This document shows, in pieces, positions 23,460-32,450 of a stretch of DNA of 34,455 bases. Position 1 is the first letter of the stretch. Each line of letters begins with the position of its first letter. Source of the DNA: Bauldia sp. Lineage in GTDB: Bacteria; Pseudomonadota; Alphaproteobacteria; Rhizobiales; Kaistiaceae. The notes beneath the pieces are model-generated. The model saw only the letters and a list, made by a program, of their open reading frames with translations, did not search any database and was not told the origin of the DNA. Position numbers and translations under genes: made by a program. The stretch is taken from NCBI GenBank assembly GCA_022841545.1, contig JALHRF010000037.1:1-34455 (forward strand). The letters are read 5' to 3'.

Positions 23460-25046
23460 TCACCTCTCCGGAGCCCCATCGTCGATCTTGGCGAGGACCG
23501 CAGAGACGACGGCGTCGAGGCTGCCCGAGCTATCGATGCGGCCCCAGTCGATCGGCCCCGTCGGCTGGGCCGCCTGGCGGGCGACGATCAACGCCGTCGC
23601 ATCCGAGGCATCGTCGCGGCGGGTCGAGACGCGCTCGACCGCGGTGTCGAACGGAGCCTCGAGCCAGACGCCGGTGAAGGGAAGGCCCAGGGTCGCCGCG
23701 ACGGCGGCGATCGCCTCGCGCTCCTCGTGCCGCAAGTGGACAGCGTCGACGATCACGCTCTGGCCGGCGGCGAGTGCCGTCGAGGCCTGCTCGCGGAGCG
23801 CGGCGAAGACCCGCTCGGTCATCGGCCGCGCATAAGCCTCCTCTGGCAGGCGGCTGTGCTCCGAAACGCCGAACTGGCGTTTCCGCTCGATGTCGCTCCT
23901 GAGGTGGACGGCGCCGGGCGCCCTGCCGATCCGCGGGGCGACATGGGCCGCGATCGTCGACTTGCCGGCGCCCGACAGGCCGCCGACGGCCACCAGTTGC
24001 GGCGGGGCGACCGCCATGAAGGCCCGCGCGAAGGCGAAGTAGCGCCGCGCCTCCGCGGCGTCGGCCCCCCCGCCCGCCACCTCAAGCAGGCGGAGCGCCT
24101 CAACCTTGGCGCGGACCGCCGCGCGAAGGCTCATGAAGAGAGGCAGGGTGGCGAGACCTTCGAGTTCGTGCCCGCGATCCGGCGAACCCCACAGATAGCG
24201 GTTGAGTACGGTGTTCGCCTGTGCCGGAAGACCCTTCTCCCAGAGGTCCATCAACAGGAAGGCGAGATCGTAGAGGATGTCGATGGTGGCGATCGACTCG
24301 TCGAACTCGATGGCGTCGAACGGGGTCGGCACGCCGTTGAGGAGGGTAATGTTGCGGAGATGCAGGTCGCCGTGACAGCGCCGCACGCACCCCTCCCGCC
24401 CGCGGTCGAGGAGAAGGGGCTCCAGCTGCCGGAACGCCGCCGTCATCGCCGCGGCAAGTTCCGCCGTGTCGTCCTTCGGGAAGAACCTGTCGGCGTCGGC
24501 GAGTTCCTTGAGCGTCTCCTCGACCACCCCTTTCAGCGCCCGAGTCGCCGCCGCGCCGTTGCGGACCTCCGCGTCGCGATAGGTGGCGAGAAGCGTCTCG
24601 ACGAGCCGCATCACCAACGGCATCCCGAGTTCGCCGCGCTCGGCGACATGGTCGAGCGTACGGGTCTCATCGAACCGCCGCATGTGGACGGCCCACTCGA
24701 CCGGCTCGCCCTCCCCGGCGATCTCCAGCCCCGACGCTTCCCGCGTGATCGGCACGGCGCCGTAATAGATGTCCGGCGCGTAACGCCGGTTGACGTCGAC
24801 CTCCGTCTCGCAGGCTTTCCGCCGCTTCTCAACGCTCGACTGGTCGAGGAACGGGAAGCGGACCGCCCGCTTGACCTTGTAGACGTCGAGGCCGGCAAGG
24901 AACACGACCGCAGTATGCGTATCGATCCGGGTCACCGGGAGGAGGAGGTCGTGGTTTCGTGGGTCGGCGAGGAAGGCGAACACCCCGGTCTGGTCGGCGG
25001 TCCCCAGGTCCGCCGCCGGCTCCGGTATCGTCGGGGAACTGGCCAT
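23460..25046 (-). CDS. Bifunctional phosphotransferase-like / P-loop kinase-like protein
   Basis: A 528-residue cytoplasmic protein of the two-domain 'aminoglycoside phosphotransferase / AAA ATP-binding' family (COG2187 fused with COG0645). Residues about 20-345 are an APH-like kinase fold: RRCHGDLHLRNI with H225-D227 (catalytic loop) and FDAIEFDE (metal-binding Asp). Residues 350-528 are a P-loop domain with GGLSGAGKST (K362) and a nucleoside-kinase-like region (HLRSDIERKRQFG). The natural substrate is unknown, and resistance to aminoglycosides should not be assumed. In alphaproteobacteria such genes occur in low-oxygen or stress clusters with CapA, hydrolase and universal-stress genes, and remnants of two of these lie just downstream here. 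The stop is 6 bases before the ATG of the broken CapA gene. Confidence 0.87.
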   Translation of the reverse strand: MASSPTIPEPAADLGTADQTGVFAFLADPRNHDLLLPVTRIDTHTAVVFLAGLDVYKVKRAVRFPFLDQSSVEKRRKACETEVDVNRRYAPDIYYGAVPITREASGLEIAGEGEPVEWAVHMRRFDETRTLDHVAERGELGMPLVMRLVETLLATYRDAEVRNGAAATRALKGVVEETLKELADADRFFPKDDTAELAAAMTAAFRQLEPLLLDRGREGCVRRCHGDLHLRNITLLNGVPTPFDAIEFDESIATIDILYDLAFLLMDLWEKGLPAQANTVLNRYLWGSPDRGHELEGLATLPLFMSLRAAVRAKVEALRLLEVAGGGADAAEARRYFAFARAFMAVAPPQLVAVGGLSGAGKSTIAAHVAPRIGRAPGAVHLRSDIERKRQFGVSEHSRLPEEAYARPMTERVFAALREQASTALAAGQSVIVDAVHLRHEEREAIAAVAATLGLPFTGVWLEAPFDTAVERVSTRRDDASDATALIVARQAAQPTGPIDWGRIDSSGSLDAVVSAVLAKIDDGAPER

Positions 25047-25125
25047 CGCGCTCGACTCACCCTGCCTGTCGACGAGGCCACGATAGCGCGCCTTGGCGCA
25101 GCCGGCGCGGGCTGGCCTCGGCCGG

Positions 25126-26232
25126 CTAAAGCCGCTTTCCCGACTCCGCGTCGAAGATCTTGGCCTTGGCCATGTCTACCTCAAACGGGAACGGCGTGCC
25201 GGGGGGCGCTCGATCCTCCGGGTGGACGCGGGCGATGGCCTCGATCGCGCCGAGCGTGAAGACCAGCATGGTGTCCGGGCCGGTCGGCTCGACCACGTCG
25301 ATCGCGCGCTCGAATGCGAACAGGTCGTCGGACGGCCGCTGCGTTCCCCGGCGCGTGATGGTCTCGGGCCGGAGCCCCAGCACCACCGGCTGGCCGACAC
25401 GGGTTTCCCCGGCGGCAGCGAAGCGCTCCGGCAAGGGAAAGTGGATTGTGCCCTCCTCGTCGCTCACCTCGACGACAAGCCGGCCGTTCCTGACAAGCTT
25501 GCCGTTGACGATGTTCATCGACGGCGAGCCCATGAACCCGGCGACGAAGAGATCCTCCGGGTTCTCGTAGATCGTCTCGGGGTCGGCGAACTGGCGGATG
25601 TGGCCGTTGTCCATGACCGCGATGCGCGAGGCCAGCGTCATCGCCTCGATCTGGTCGTGGGTGACATAGATGATGGTCTTCCCGAGCCGCTGGTGGAGCT
25701 TCTTGATCTCGGTGCGCATCTCGATGCGGAGCTTGGCGTCGAGATTGGAGAGCGGCTCGTCGAACAGGAAGACATCGGGATTGCGCACCAGCGCGCGGCC
25801 CATCGCGACCCGCTGGCGCTGGCCGCCCGAAAGCTGTGCGGGCTTGCGGTCGAGGAGCTGGTCGACATGGAGGAGCTCGCTCACGCCCTTCAGCATTCGC
25901 TCCTGTTCCTCGCGCGGCACCCGGCGCGTCTCCATGCCGAACGTGATGTTCTTCCTGACCGTCTTGGTCGGGTACAGGGCGTAGGACTGGAACACCATCG
26001 CGATGTTGCGGTCCTTGGGGGGAACGTCATTGACCAGCCGGTCGCCGATGAAGATGTTGCCGTCCGAGAGGGTCTCCAGTCCGGCAACGAGATTGAGGAG
26101 CGTCGACTTCCCGCAGCCCGACGGGCCGACGAGGACGACGAACTCCCCCTCGCCGATCTCCAGGTCGACGCCCTTGATCACCTCCGTGGCGCCGAAGCGC
26201 TTCCACACCTGCTCGAGGCGGACATTGGCCAT
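25126..26232 (-). CDS. Sugar ABC transporter ATP-binding protein (GtsD/UgpC/MalK type)
   Basis: A 368-residue ATPase of the CUT1 class. Walker A is GPSGCGKST (about 36-44), the signature is [19 protein letters not shown], Walker B is [16 protein letters not shown] and the switch histidine lies in [15 protein letters not shown]-terminal TOBE/OB regulatory region of about 130 residues follows. AAGGGA precedes the ATG at 26232. It is the fourth gene of the glucose-type operon, 5 bases after the second permease. Single ATPases of this type work as homodimers under the two permeases. Orthologues also serve other sugar systems, so it could be shared. Confidence 0.93.
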   Translation of the reverse strand: MANVRLEQVWKRFGATEVIKGVDLEIGEGEFVVLVGPSGCGKSTLLNLVAGLETLSDGNIFIGDRLVNDVPPKDRNIAMVFQSYALYPTKTVRKNITFGMETRRVPREEQERMLKGVSELLHVDQLLDRKPAQLSGGQRQRVAMGRALVRNPDVFLFDEPLSNLDAKLRIEMRTEIKKLHQRLGKTIIYVTHDQIEAMTLASRIAVMDNGHIRQFADPETIYENPEDLFVAGFMGSPSMNIVNGKLVRNGRLVVEVSDEEGTIHFPLPERFAAAGETRVGQPVVLGLRPETITRRGTQRPSDDLFAFERAIDVVEPTGPDTMLVFTLGAIEAIARVHPEDRAPPGTPFPFEVDMAKAKIFDAESGKRL

Positions 26233-26237
26233 CGCGA

Positions 26238-27131
26238 CTATCCCTTGACCGCGCCGGCGGCGAGACCGCGGACAAAGTAGCGGCCGGCAAAGACGTAGAC
26301 GAGGAGCGTCGGAAGGGCGGCGATGATCGCCGCGGCCATGTCGACGTTGTATTCCTTCACCCCGGTCGAGGTGTTGACCACATTGTTGAGCGCGACCGTC
26401 ACCGGGTTCGAATCGCCGACGGTGAAGGCGACGCCGAACAGGAAGTCGTTCCAGATCTGGGTGAACTGCCAGATGACGGTGACGACGATCGCCGGCAGCG
26501 ACATCGGCAGCATGACCTTGAGGAATATCGCGAAGAAGCCGGCGCCATCGATCTTCGCCGCCTGCACGATGCCGTCGGACACGCCCATGAAGAAGTTGCG
26601 GAAGAACAGCGTGGTGAAGGCGAGCCCATACACGGTGTGGACGAGAATGAGGCCGGGGACCGAGCCGGCAAGCCCGAGGACACCGAGCGTGCGCGCCATC
26701 GGCAGCAACACCACCTGGAAGGGGATGAAGGCGCCGAAAAGCATCAGCGCGAAGATCGTGTTCGCGCCGCGGAAGCGCCATTTGGTCAGCGCATAGCCGT
26801 TGACCGCGCCGAGCGCCGTGGAGATCAGCACCGCCGGCACCACCATCATGACCGAGTTCCAGACATAGCCCCGGAGGCCATCGCAGCGCACGCCAACGCA
26901 TGCCGACTGCCAGGCCTTGGTCCAGGCGTCGAAGGTCACTTCCTTCGGCAGGCTGACGAGCGAGCCGGTGCGGATCTCGTCGAGGCTCTTGAGCGACGTG
27001 GTGATCATGACGAAGAGCGGCAGGAGGTAGTAAAGCGCGAAGAGACCGATGACGACGAAGAGGAGAACCCGCAGGACCGTGGCGCCCAGGCCCTTGCGCC
27101 GAACGATGCCGAGGGCGGCGGCGCTGCTCAT
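26238..27131 (-). CDS. gtsC: Glucose/mannose-type ABC transporter permease GtsC
   Basis: A 297-residue CUT1 (MalG-like) inner-membrane permease with about six hydrophobic segments. The EAA loop reads [21 protein letters not shown] periplasmic stretch, [20 protein letters not shown], carries two cysteines; the same Cys-containing loop is a mark of the glucose/mannose permeases of Pseudomonas (GtsC) and not of MalG, which together with the binding protein supports a hexose specificity. The ATG (27131) overlaps the GtsB stop by four bases. It pairs with GtsB as a heterodimer. Confidence 0.88.
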   Translation of the reverse strand: MSSAAALGIVRRKGLGATVLRVLLFVVIGLFALYYLLPLFVMITTSLKSLDEIRTGSLVSLPKEVTFDAWTKAWQSACVGVRCDGLRGYVWNSVMMVVPAVLISTALGAVNGYALTKWRFRGANTIFALMLFGAFIPFQVVLLPMARTLGVLGLAGSVPGLILVHTVYGLAFTTLFFRNFFMGVSDGIVQAAKIDGAGFFAIFLKVMLPMSLPAIVVTVIWQFTQIWNDFLFGVAFTVGDSNPVTVALNNVVNTSTGVKEYNVDMAAAIIAALPTLLVYVFAGRYFVRGLAAGAVKG

Positions 27132-28021
27132 CGTGCGGTCCCCCGAAGTTCGGAATAGAGGTAGGGAACAATGATCGCCATGATGGTGACGAGCATCATC
27201 ACCGCGCTCGCCGCGGCCACGCCAAGCTCGCTCCGCTGGAAAGCAAAGGAATACATGAAGGTCGCCGGCATATCGGTCGCGTAGCCGGGGCCGCCGCCGG
27301 TGAGAGCCACCACGAGATCGAAGCTCTTGATGGAGATGTGGGTTAGAATGATGATCGAGGAAAACAGGACCGGCCGGATCATCGGGAGCACGATGCGGGT
27401 GTAGGTCCTGATCGGCCCGGCGCCGTCGATCGCCGCCGCCTTGATGATCTCGTCGTCGACCGAACGCAGCCCGGCGAGAAACAGCGCCATTACATAACCG
27501 GACGACTGCCAGACGCCGGCGATGACCACGGTGTAGATCGCCATGTCCGGGTTCACCAGCCAGTCGAAGCGAAAGTCCTCGAAGCCGAGCTCGCGCATGA
27601 GGTGCTCGATGCCGAGACCCGGATTGAGGATCCATTTCCACGCCGTTCCGGTGACGATGAAGGAGAGCGCCATCGGATAGAGGTAGATGGTACGGATCGT
27701 CCCCTCGATGCGGATCCGCTGGTCGAGCAGGATGGCGAGCACGATGCCGATCGCGAGGCAGCCGGCGATGAACAGGCCGCTGAAGATGAAGAGATTCTCG
27801 AGCGCCACATACCAGCGCGGCGTCGCCCACAGCCGCTCGTACTGGATCAGTCCGGCGAACTCGTAGTTCGGCATCACGCCCGAGCGGGTGAACGAGATGT
27901 ACACGGTCCAGGCGATGAAGCCGTAGACGAAGAACAGGCTTGCCGCGAAGAGCGGCGACACCACGAACTGCGGCAACCAGCGCTCAATCCGGCGGCTGAA
28001 CGAGGAAATGCGCGATGCCAT
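27128..28021 (-). CDS. gtsB: Glucose/mannose-type ABC transporter permease GtsB
   Basis: A 297-residue CUT1 (MalF-like) inner-membrane permease. Six hydrophobic segments are visible, starting with [20 protein letters not shown]; the EAA loop reads [19 protein letters not shown], and [19 protein letters not shown] is the usual motif after it. The ATG at 28021 lies 79 bases after the binding-protein stop, with a strong hairpin between them. The ribosome site (GGGAC) is weak, which with the hairpin fits lower expression of the membrane parts than of the binding protein. Its stop overlaps the start of the next permease (ATGA). Confidence 0.9.
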   Translation of the reverse strand: MASRISSFSRRIERWLPQFVVSPLFAASLFFVYGFIAWTVYISFTRSGVMPNYEFAGLIQYERLWATPRWYVALENLFIFSGLFIAGCLAIGIVLAILLDQRIRIEGTIRTIYLYPMALSFIVTGTAWKWILNPGLGIEHLMRELGFEDFRFDWLVNPDMAIYTVVIAGVWQSSGYVMALFLAGLRSVDDEIIKAAAIDGAGPIRTYTRIVLPMIRPVLFSSIIILTHISIKSFDLVVALTGGGPGYATDMPATFMYSFAFQRSELGVAAASAVMMLVTIMAIIVPYLYSELRGTAR

Positions 28022-28052
28022 TGGTGTGCGTCCCGGCGCCTTTGGAAATGAT

Positions 28053-28075
28053 GACCGGGGCCCTGGGCCCCGGTC
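28053..28075 (-). terminator. Hairpin between the gtsA and gtsB genes
   Basis: GACCGGGGCCC (28053-28063) and GGGCCCCGGTC (28065-28075) form a perfect 11-base palindrome around one central T; in RNA the real loop would be larger. There is no T-run. Its position after a binding-protein gene matches the stem-loops that protect or attenuate such mRNAs and so raise binding protein over permease. Confidence 0.65.
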
Positions 28076-28100
28076 GGTCTCAGGTCCGGCGGGCCTTTGA

Positions 28101-29354
28101 TCAGCCCTGGGCGCGCTTGATCCCTTCCGACAACGCCTTGACGGCGTCCTCAGAGCTCATGTCGGAGTTGAAGAAGTTGGTGACGACGTCAAGGAACTCG
28201 CCGCGAACGGTCCGCGGCACCGCCATCTCGTGCGCCATGCTTGGCTCCAGCGCATTGGCGGCGGTGGCGGCCGCCAGGTCTTCATGGGACTTCACCGCGC
28301 AGATGTCGAACTTGTCCATCGGCACGTCGATGCGGGCCGGGATTGAGCCCTTGGCGAGGTTGAAGGTCTCCTGGAAGCCCGGTGACATGATCAGGCTCGC
28401 GAGCAGCTTCTGGCCTTCCAACTCATCGGCGCCCTCGACCTTGAAAAAGGTGAAGCTGTCCGAGTTGAGGATGTAGCCGTTGCCGGGCGCCGCCGCGCAC
28501 AGGAAATCGACGCCGGGGACCTTGCCGGCGGCGAGGAACTCACCCTTGGCCCAGTCGCCCATGATCTGGAAGGCGGCCTCGCCATTCATCACCATGGCGG
28601 TGGCGAGGTTCCAGTCGCGGCCCGAGAAATTGGGGTCGACATAGCCGCGAAGCTTGCGGAGCTGGTCGAACACCTTGACCATGGTGTCGCTGGTGAGCGC
28701 TTCCTGGTCGAGCTCGACCAGAGCCTTCTGATAGAATGCGGGTCCGCCGACGCCGAGCGCCACCACTTCGAAGACCGTGGCGTCCTGCCACGGCTGGCCG
28801 CCGTGTGCGAGCGGCGTAATGCCCGCCGCCATCAGCTTGTCGGCGGTGGCATTGAACTCGTCCCAGGTCGTCGGCATCGTCGCCCCGACCTTGGCAAGCA
28901 CCTCCGGGTTGGCCCAGAGCCAGTCGACGCGGTGGATGTTCACCGGGGCAGCGACGTACTCGCCGTCATATTTCATGATCCCGGCGAGGACCGGCGGCAG
29001 CACGGCATCCCAGCTCTCAGCCACCGCCACGTCTTCGACATCGTTGAGGGCGCCTTCACGCGCCCACTCCTGGATGCCCGGGCCCTTGAGCTGCACCGCG
29101 GCCGGCGGGTTGCCGGCGACCACGCGGGCGCGGAGCGCAGTCATCGCCGCGTCACCACCGCCGCCGGCAATCGGCGAATCGACCCAGGTGCCACCCTGCG
29201 CCTCGAAGGCGTTCTTCAACTCGCCGACGGCCTTGGCCTCGCCACCGGAGGTCCACCAGTGGAGCACTTCCACGTTTCCGCCGGCCTGAACGGCGGTCGT
29301 GCCAAGTAGCATGCCCGCCGTCAGGGCGAGAACCGTGTTCCCGAACTGTCGCAT
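28101..29354 (-). CDS. gtsA: Periplasmic glucose/mannose-binding protein GtsA
   Basis: A 417-residue extracellular solute-binding protein (family 1) with a signal peptide cleaved near residue 24 (AVQA/GGN). The ATG at 29354 has GAGGAGG just upstream. The mature start, VEVLHWWTSGGEAKAVGELK, and the segments PIAGGGGDAAMTALRARVVA and NPPAAVQLKGPGIQEWAREG match the glucose-binding GtsA of Pseudomonas and Thermus glucose binders, so glucose/mannose is the most likely ligand. The FDICAVKSHEDLAA part near the C-terminus is also typical of that group. A FixK/FNR-type box lies at 29431-29444. No glucose kinase or dehydrogenase is adjacent. Confidence 0.91.
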   Translation of the reverse strand: MRQFGNTVLALTAGMLLGTTAVQAGGNVEVLHWWTSGGEAKAVGELKNAFEAQGGTWVDSPIAGGGGDAAMTALRARVVAGNPPAAVQLKGPGIQEWAREGALNDVEDVAVAESWDAVLPPVLAGIMKYDGEYVAAPVNIHRVDWLWANPEVLAKVGATMPTTWDEFNATADKLMAAGITPLAHGGQPWQDATVFEVVALGVGGPAFYQKALVELDQEALTSDTMVKVFDQLRKLRGYVDPNFSGRDWNLATAMVMNGEAAFQIMGDWAKGEFLAAGKVPGVDFLCAAAPGNGYILNSDSFTFFKVEGADELEGQKLLASLIMSPGFQETFNLAKGSIPARIDVPMDKFDICAVKSHEDLAAATAANALEPSMAHEMAVPRTVRGEFLDVVTNFFNSDMSSEDAVKALSEGIKRAQG

Positions 29355-29430
29355 AGCATTCCTCCTCACGTTCCGATCGGCCATCGGGCCGGTCATGAGG
29401 AAACCATGTGGGGCGGACGGCGCTGGCGCC

Positions 29431-29444
29431 TTGATATGCGTCAA
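29431..29444. promoter_or_regulatory. FixK/FNR-type box upstream of gtsA
   Basis: TTGAT-ATGC-GTCAA fits TTGAY-N4-RTCAA. Its centre is 84 bases before the gtsA start; at -41.5 it would place transcription start near 29396 with a leader of about 40 bases containing GAGGAGG. I see no good -10 element. The rest of the 283-base gap up to the SMP-30 gene (29355-29637) holds nothing I recognise. Confidence 0.55.
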
Positions 29445-29637
29445 TCGCTTCATGACACCGGCCTCCGGGGCAGGAGCCGGAGACCGGCTGCGACACGCGA
29501 AGCGACCCTCGATGCCGGAGCGATGGAGCTGGGGCCCCCGACGCGTCGCCCGACGGCCGCTGGCGGGCAACGCAGATGATGCGCCGAAGCGACGTCTGGC
29601 CCGCGCCGCAGGGGCGTACTCGTCTGGACGCGAGCGC

Positions 29638-30516
29638 CTACGCTCCGAAGCGCGGTTCGGGAATGCCCCTGATGCCGAGATCGTGGATCGCGAAGAGGCT
29701 GCCGCGGAGCACGCCGTCGCCGGGGAAGCGCGGCAGCGGCGGCTTGGCCATCGACGTGACGTAGAGGATGTCGAGATTCGGGCCGCCGAACATGACGCTG
29801 GTCACCTTCCTGACCGGCATGTCGATGACGCGGTCGACGCTGCCGTCGGGCGCATAGCGGAACAGCTTGCCGACATAGACGCCCGCATTCCAGACGAAGC
29901 CTTCGCTGTCGACGGTGGAGCCGTCGGCGGCGCCGCCCTCCGACATGTCGACCTTGGTGAAGGTCCGGCGGTTGGAGACGGCGCCGGTGTCGATGTCGTA
30001 GTCGTAGGCCCAGATCTCGCCCGACCAGGAGTCGGCGAAGTAGAAGGTCTTGTCGTCGGGGCTGAAGCAGGGGCCGTTCGAGACGATGATGCCGTCGTCG
30101 ATCTTCGTCACCGTGAAGTCCGGGTCGAGGCGATAGAGCGCGCCGTTCGGGCCTGCCTCCTGGGTGTCCATCGACCCGGCGATGAAGCGTCCGCGGCGGT
30201 CGACCTTGCCGTCATTGATGCGGTTGTTGGGCTTGTCGGGCTCGGGGTCGTGGATCAGGGTGCAGTCGCCGGTCGTGAAGTCGAGCGCGTGGAAGCCGTT
30301 CTCGAGCGAGCAGATCGCGCCGTTGCCGTCCTTCCGGATCGCGATCGAGCCGATCTTGCCCGGCACGTCCCAGGCCCGGATCTCGCGCCCGTCATGCGTG
30401 GCGCGGAAGACCCGCCCGTCGAAGCTGTCGATAAAGTAGAGCCGCTGTTGCCCGACGTCCCAGAGCGGTCCCTCCCCGAGCGTCGTCTTGACGTCGACCA
30501 GAACCTCGATGCGCAT
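29638..30516 (-). CDS. SMP-30 / gluconolactonase family lactonase
   Basis: A 292-residue beta-propeller hydrolase that opens sugar lactones to aldonic acids, using one divalent metal. The expected metal and catalytic residues are present: E15 in GEGPLWD, N101 in NNRINDGKVD, N147 in VSNGPCFSPDD and D198 in AADGSTVDSEG. GGGGAGGA lies before the ATG at 30516. It is the last gene of the catabolic operon, 41 bases after the BKACE gene. Lacking a signal peptide, it acts in the cytoplasm on the lactone a sugar dehydrogenase would make; the SDR of the same operon is a candidate for that step. Substrate unknown. Confidence 0.92.
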   Translation of the reverse strand: MRIEVLVDVKTTLGEGPLWDVGQQRLYFIDSFDGRVFRATHDGREIRAWDVPGKIGSIAIRKDGNGAICSLENGFHALDFTTGDCTLIHDPEPDKPNNRINDGKVDRRGRFIAGSMDTQEAGPNGALYRLDPDFTVTKIDDGIIVSNGPCFSPDDKTFYFADSWSGEIWAYDYDIDTGAVSNRRTFTKVDMSEGGAADGSTVDSEGFVWNAGVYVGKLFRYAPDGSVDRVIDMPVRKVTSVMFGGPNLDILYVTSMAKPPLPRFPGDGVLRGSLFAIHDLGIRGIPEPRFGA

Positions 30517-30557
30517 GCTGTCCTCCCCCTTCGCGTTCCTGAGGCATTGCCGCCCGG

Positions 30558-31490
30558 TCAGAAGTCGACCTTGTCGCCGCCCTTGAGGCTGAGAATCGCG
30601 CGCGCCTCGTCGGGGGTGGCGACCTCGAAGCCCAGCCCCTCGATGATCTGGCGCGCCTTCGCCACCTGCTCGGCGTTGGTCTTGGCCAGCTGGCCCTTGC
30701 CGATCCAGAGCGAATCCTCGAGCCCGACGCGGACGTTGCCGCCCATCGCCGCCGCCATCGCCGCGATCGCCATCTGATTCCGCCCGGCGCCCAGCACCGA
30801 CCAGCGGTAGTCCGCACCGAACAGCCGGTCCGCTGTCCGCTTCATGTGGGCGACGTCCTCCGGGTGCGGGCCGATGCCGCCGAGGATGCCGAACACCGAC
30901 TGGACGAAGAACGGCGGCTTGACCAGCCCGCGCTCGGCGAAGTGGCTCAAGGTGTAGAGATGGCCGATGTCGTAGCACTCGATCTCGAAGCGCGTGCCGT
31001 TCTCGGCGCAGGTTGCGAGGATGTACTCGATGTCGGCGAAGGTGTTCTTGAAGATGCGCTCGCGCGAGCCCTCGAGATAGGGCTGCTCCCAGTCGTACTT
31101 GGACTCCTTTTGCCGCGCGAGCATCGGGTAGAGGCCGAAATTCATCGAGCCCATGTTGAGCGAGGCGACCTCCGGCTTGAAGGTCGCGGCCGGGCGGACG
31201 CGCTCCTCGATCGCCATGGTCGGCGCGCCGCCGGTGGTGATGTTGACGACGCAGTCGGAGCGCTGCTTGATCACCTGGAGGAAGGGCCGGAAGGCCTCGG
31301 GCGACTGGTCGGGCCGGCCGTCAGCAGGGTTCCGCGCGTGGAGATGGACGATCGCCGCGCCCGCCTCCGCCGCGCCGATCGCGGCGTCGGCGATCTCCTC
31401 CGGGGTAATCGGCAGATAGGGCGACATCGACGGCGTGTGGATCGCCCCCGTGACCGCGCAGGTGATGATGACCTTGCCGTTGACCGCCAT
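30558..31490 (-). CDS. Beta-keto acid cleavage enzyme (BKACE, DUF849)
   Basis: A 310-residue TIM-barrel enzyme of the family founded by 3-keto-5-aminohexanoate cleavage enzyme (Kce). Zinc-binding histidines are in IVHLHARNP (H49, H51), and the C-terminal VRVGLEDSLW holds the conserved glutamate. Family members condense a beta-keto acid with acetyl-CoA, releasing acetoacetate and a new acyl-CoA; substrates vary widely across subfamilies. AGGAAGGA precedes the ATG at 31490, 11 bases after the dehydrogenase stop. Next to a 3-hydroxyacid dehydrogenase, which would make a 3-keto acid, it forms a logical pair, as in carnitine breakdown; the SMP-30 and sugar permease neighbours point instead to a sugar-derived acid. 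Confidence 0.92.
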   Translation of the reverse strand: MAVNGKVIITCAVTGAIHTPSMSPYLPITPEEIADAAIGAAEAGAAIVHLHARNPADGRPDQSPEAFRPFLQVIKQRSDCVVNITTGGAPTMAIEERVRPAATFKPEVASLNMGSMNFGLYPMLARQKESKYDWEQPYLEGSRERIFKNTFADIEYILATCAENGTRFEIECYDIGHLYTLSHFAERGLVKPPFFVQSVFGILGGIGPHPEDVAHMKRTADRLFGADYRWSVLGAGRNQMAIAAMAAAMGGNVRVGLEDSLWIGKGQLAKTNAEQVAKARQIIEGLGFEVATPDEARAILSLKGGDKVDF

Positions 31491-31501
31491 GTCCGTCCTT
31501 C

Positions 31502-32449
31502 CTATTCCCCGATGTCGCCGGCCGCTCGGCGCTTGTGCGCGGCGAGTGCCATCAGCCGCCGGTCGCGCCAGAGCTGGCGCTTCACCAGGTCCGCTTCCTT
31601 GAGCTTCGCGCGCCGGTCGCGCTCGATGTCGTCGAGCACCGGACCGCCCCAGTCGACCCGCCGCTGCATCTGGCCCCAGAGATTCACGTAGAGCCCCTGG
31701 TAGCGCTCGACATAGTCGCGCACGCCGGCCGGGGCGTTGAGGTCGATCGTCTCGAACGGCCCCATGAACGACCAACGCAGCGCGAGACCCTCGCGGATGC
31801 CGATGTCGACGTCCTCGGCGCTGGCGAAGCCGTCGGCGACGAGGCGGAAGGCCTCCTCGAGCAGCGCGCCCTGCATGCGGTTCATGATGAAGCCGTCAAG
31901 CTCCCGCTTCATCACGATCGGCGCCTGGCCGGCGGCGACGAGGAAGGCGCGCGCGCGCTCCACCACCTCCGGCGATGTCCACGGCGCCGGCACCACCTCG
32001 GCGGCGGGGATGAGGTAGGGCGGGTTGATCGGGTGGATCACCAGGCAGCGGTGCCGGCCCTTCAGCGTCGCCGTGAACGTCGAGGGCAGGATCGCCGAGG
32101 TCGACGAGGCGATGACCGCGTCCTCCGGCGCGAGCGCGTCGAGTTTGGCGAAGATCGTCCGCTTCAGCTCCACCTGCTCTGGCGTGCTCTCCTGGACATG
32201 GGCTGCGCCGGCGACCGCGGCCTCGAGGTCGTCCTCGATCGAAATGTCGGCGAGCACCGCCTCGGGCGTCCGTCCGTTGAGGAGGCCGTTCGCCGCGAGT
32301 TCGGGGAGCGCGTCGCGGATGAAGTCGATCGCGCGGCCCGGCGCATCCTTGAACGCGTCCCAGAGCGTTACCTGGTGGCCGGCGCGGGCGAAGGTGATCG
32401 CCCAGGCCCGGCCGATGAACCCCGATCCGACGATTGCGACCTTGGTCAT
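31502..32449 (-). CDS. 3-hydroxyacid dehydrogenase, L-gulonate 3-dehydrogenase / L-carnitine dehydrogenase type
   Basis: A 315-residue NAD-dependent dehydrogenase of the 3-hydroxyacyl-CoA dehydrogenase superfamily, lambda-crystallin branch. The Rossmann motif is VGSGFIGRAWA (G8, G10, G13), and D31 at the end of the second strand favours NAD. SSTSAILPS and HPINPPYLIP with catalytic H140 follow; the NPPY form is typical of the free-acid enzymes (L-gulonate 3-dehydrogenase, L-carnitine dehydrogenase) rather than fatty-acid oxidation. The product would be a 3-keto acid, which the BKACE encoded by the next gene could cleave. Its ATG is one base after the SDR stop (TGACATG), so the two are coupled. 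Confidence 0.9.
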   Translation of the reverse strand: MTKVAIVGSGFIGRAWAITFARAGHQVTLWDAFKDAPGRAIDFIRDALPELAANGLLNGRTPEAVLADISIEDDLEAAVAGAAHVQESTPEQVELKRTIFAKLDALAPEDAVIASSTSAILPSTFTATLKGRHRCLVIHPINPPYLIPAAEVVPAPWTSPEVVERARAFLVAAGQAPIVMKRELDGFIMNRMQGALLEEAFRLVADGFASAEDVDIGIREGLALRWSFMGPFETIDLNAPAGVRDYVERYQGLYVNLWGQMQRRVDWGGPVLDDIERDRRAKLKEADLVKRQLWRDRRLMALAAHKRRAAGDIGE

Positions 32450-32450
32450 G

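Noticed and set aside
23460..25046. Aminoglycoside resistance gene
   Set aside because: The APH-like fold is shared by many kinases; the fusion to a P-loop domain and the stress-island context point away from antibiotic resistance.
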